From assembly GCA_944332265.1 (NCBI GenBank), contig CALVJQ010000001.1:26169-90168 (forward strand): a stretch of 64,000 bases of DNA. The letters run 5' to 3'. This DNA comes from an uncultured Bacilli bacterium. GTDB lineage: Bacteria > Bacillota_I > Bacilli_A > RF39 > UBA660. This document shows positions 63,972-64,000 of the stretch, piece after piece. Position 1 is the stretch's first letter. Each line of letters begins with the position of its first letter. Under the pieces are notes generated by a model that was not told where the DNA came from, did no database searches, and saw only the letters and a list, made by a program, of their open reading frames with translations. The position numbers and the translations under genes are program-made.

Positions 63972-64000
63972 ATATTCGCAAACACTACAATGAACTATGC
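63960..64000 (-). CDS. C-terminal fragment of an unidentified gene
   Basis: The last 13 codons before TAG 63960 read IVHCSVCEYKKD, followed by a terminator. A CxxC pair suggests a zinc-binding tail. Only 41 bases are inside the window, so identity and even frame are uncertain. Confidence 0.35.
   Translation of the reverse strand, partial: IVHCSVCEYKKD

Noticed and set aside
1..64000. CRISPR arrays, insertion sequences, prophage, tRNA and rRNA genes
   Set aside because: No direct-repeat array, transposase or integrase ORF, or recognisable tRNA/rRNA sequence was seen on either strand.

Overview
The window comes from a very AT-rich, low-G+C Gram-positive bacterium. The evidence is a Bacillus-type housekeeping set (dnaG-sigA-trmK, hrcA-grpE-dnaK with CIRCE operators, T-box leaders on aminoacyl-tRNA synthetase operons, xseAB, recD2) together with RelQ-type alarmone synthetase, desulfoferrodoxin, thioester/SpaA-like surface protein and type VII (WXG) proteins. 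TAA, TAG and TGA are all used as stops, so this is genetic code 11 and not the Mycoplasma code. An anaerobic gut Bacilli lineage (RF39/Erysipelotrichia-like) fits best; that placement is inference. Most genes lie on the minus strand.

Layout. 1-5.1 kb: truncated WG-repeat protein, xseB/xseA, a bacterial homologue of mitochondrial Tam41 (CDP-diacylglycerol synthase), a CmpB-like membrane gene broken by one in-frame TAG, and a small alarmone synthetase. 5.2-8.8 kb: Val T-box, HD-domain gene and valS. 8.8-11.3 kb: a lone GspE/PilB-type ATPase convergent with a prepilin peptidase. 11.4-15.1 kb: YqfQ-like ORF, trmK, sigA, dnaG. 15.3-17.3 kb: hypothetical gene and thioester surface protein. 17.4-19.95 kb: Ala T-box, P-loop kinase, short alaS. 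20-29 kb: AI-2E family transporter, recD2, mtaB, a zincin and several membrane-anchored proteins of unknown role. 29.1-35.8 kb: heat-shock region hrcA-grpE-dnaK, then pepF-dnaJ, under two CIRCE elements. 35.8-48.9 kb: VanY peptidase, WG-repeat protein, hemW, Sel1 protein, dicarboxylate symporter, lipoprotein, second AI-2E transporter, VanZ, an orphan structured RNA candidate, CorC/CNNM protein and an Mbeg1-like lipase. 49-52.9 kb: an operon of LysR regulator, radical SAM enzyme and a NADAR-DHH fusion. 52.9-57.2 kb: kinase-like protein, DUF4186, desulfoferrodoxin, CDF and ZIP metal transporters, HD protein. 57.2-62 kb: a type VII secretion effector-type locus (two WXG-headed proteins carrying cell-wall-enzyme-like C-terminal domains, small helical partners, a possible immunity protein, and a pair of paralogous membrane proteins). 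62-63.9 kb: lepA.

The strongest candidates for something undescribed are the LysR/radical SAM/NADAR-DHH operon, the WXG effector locus, the roughly 430-nt RNA with a perfect promoter and terminator but no recognisable family, and the bacterial Tam41. Start codons were often moved inward because the Shine-Dalgarno sequence of this organism (GGTGA-like) itself reads as an in-frame GTG or TTG. All family names are from motif recognition by eye; no database search was run.
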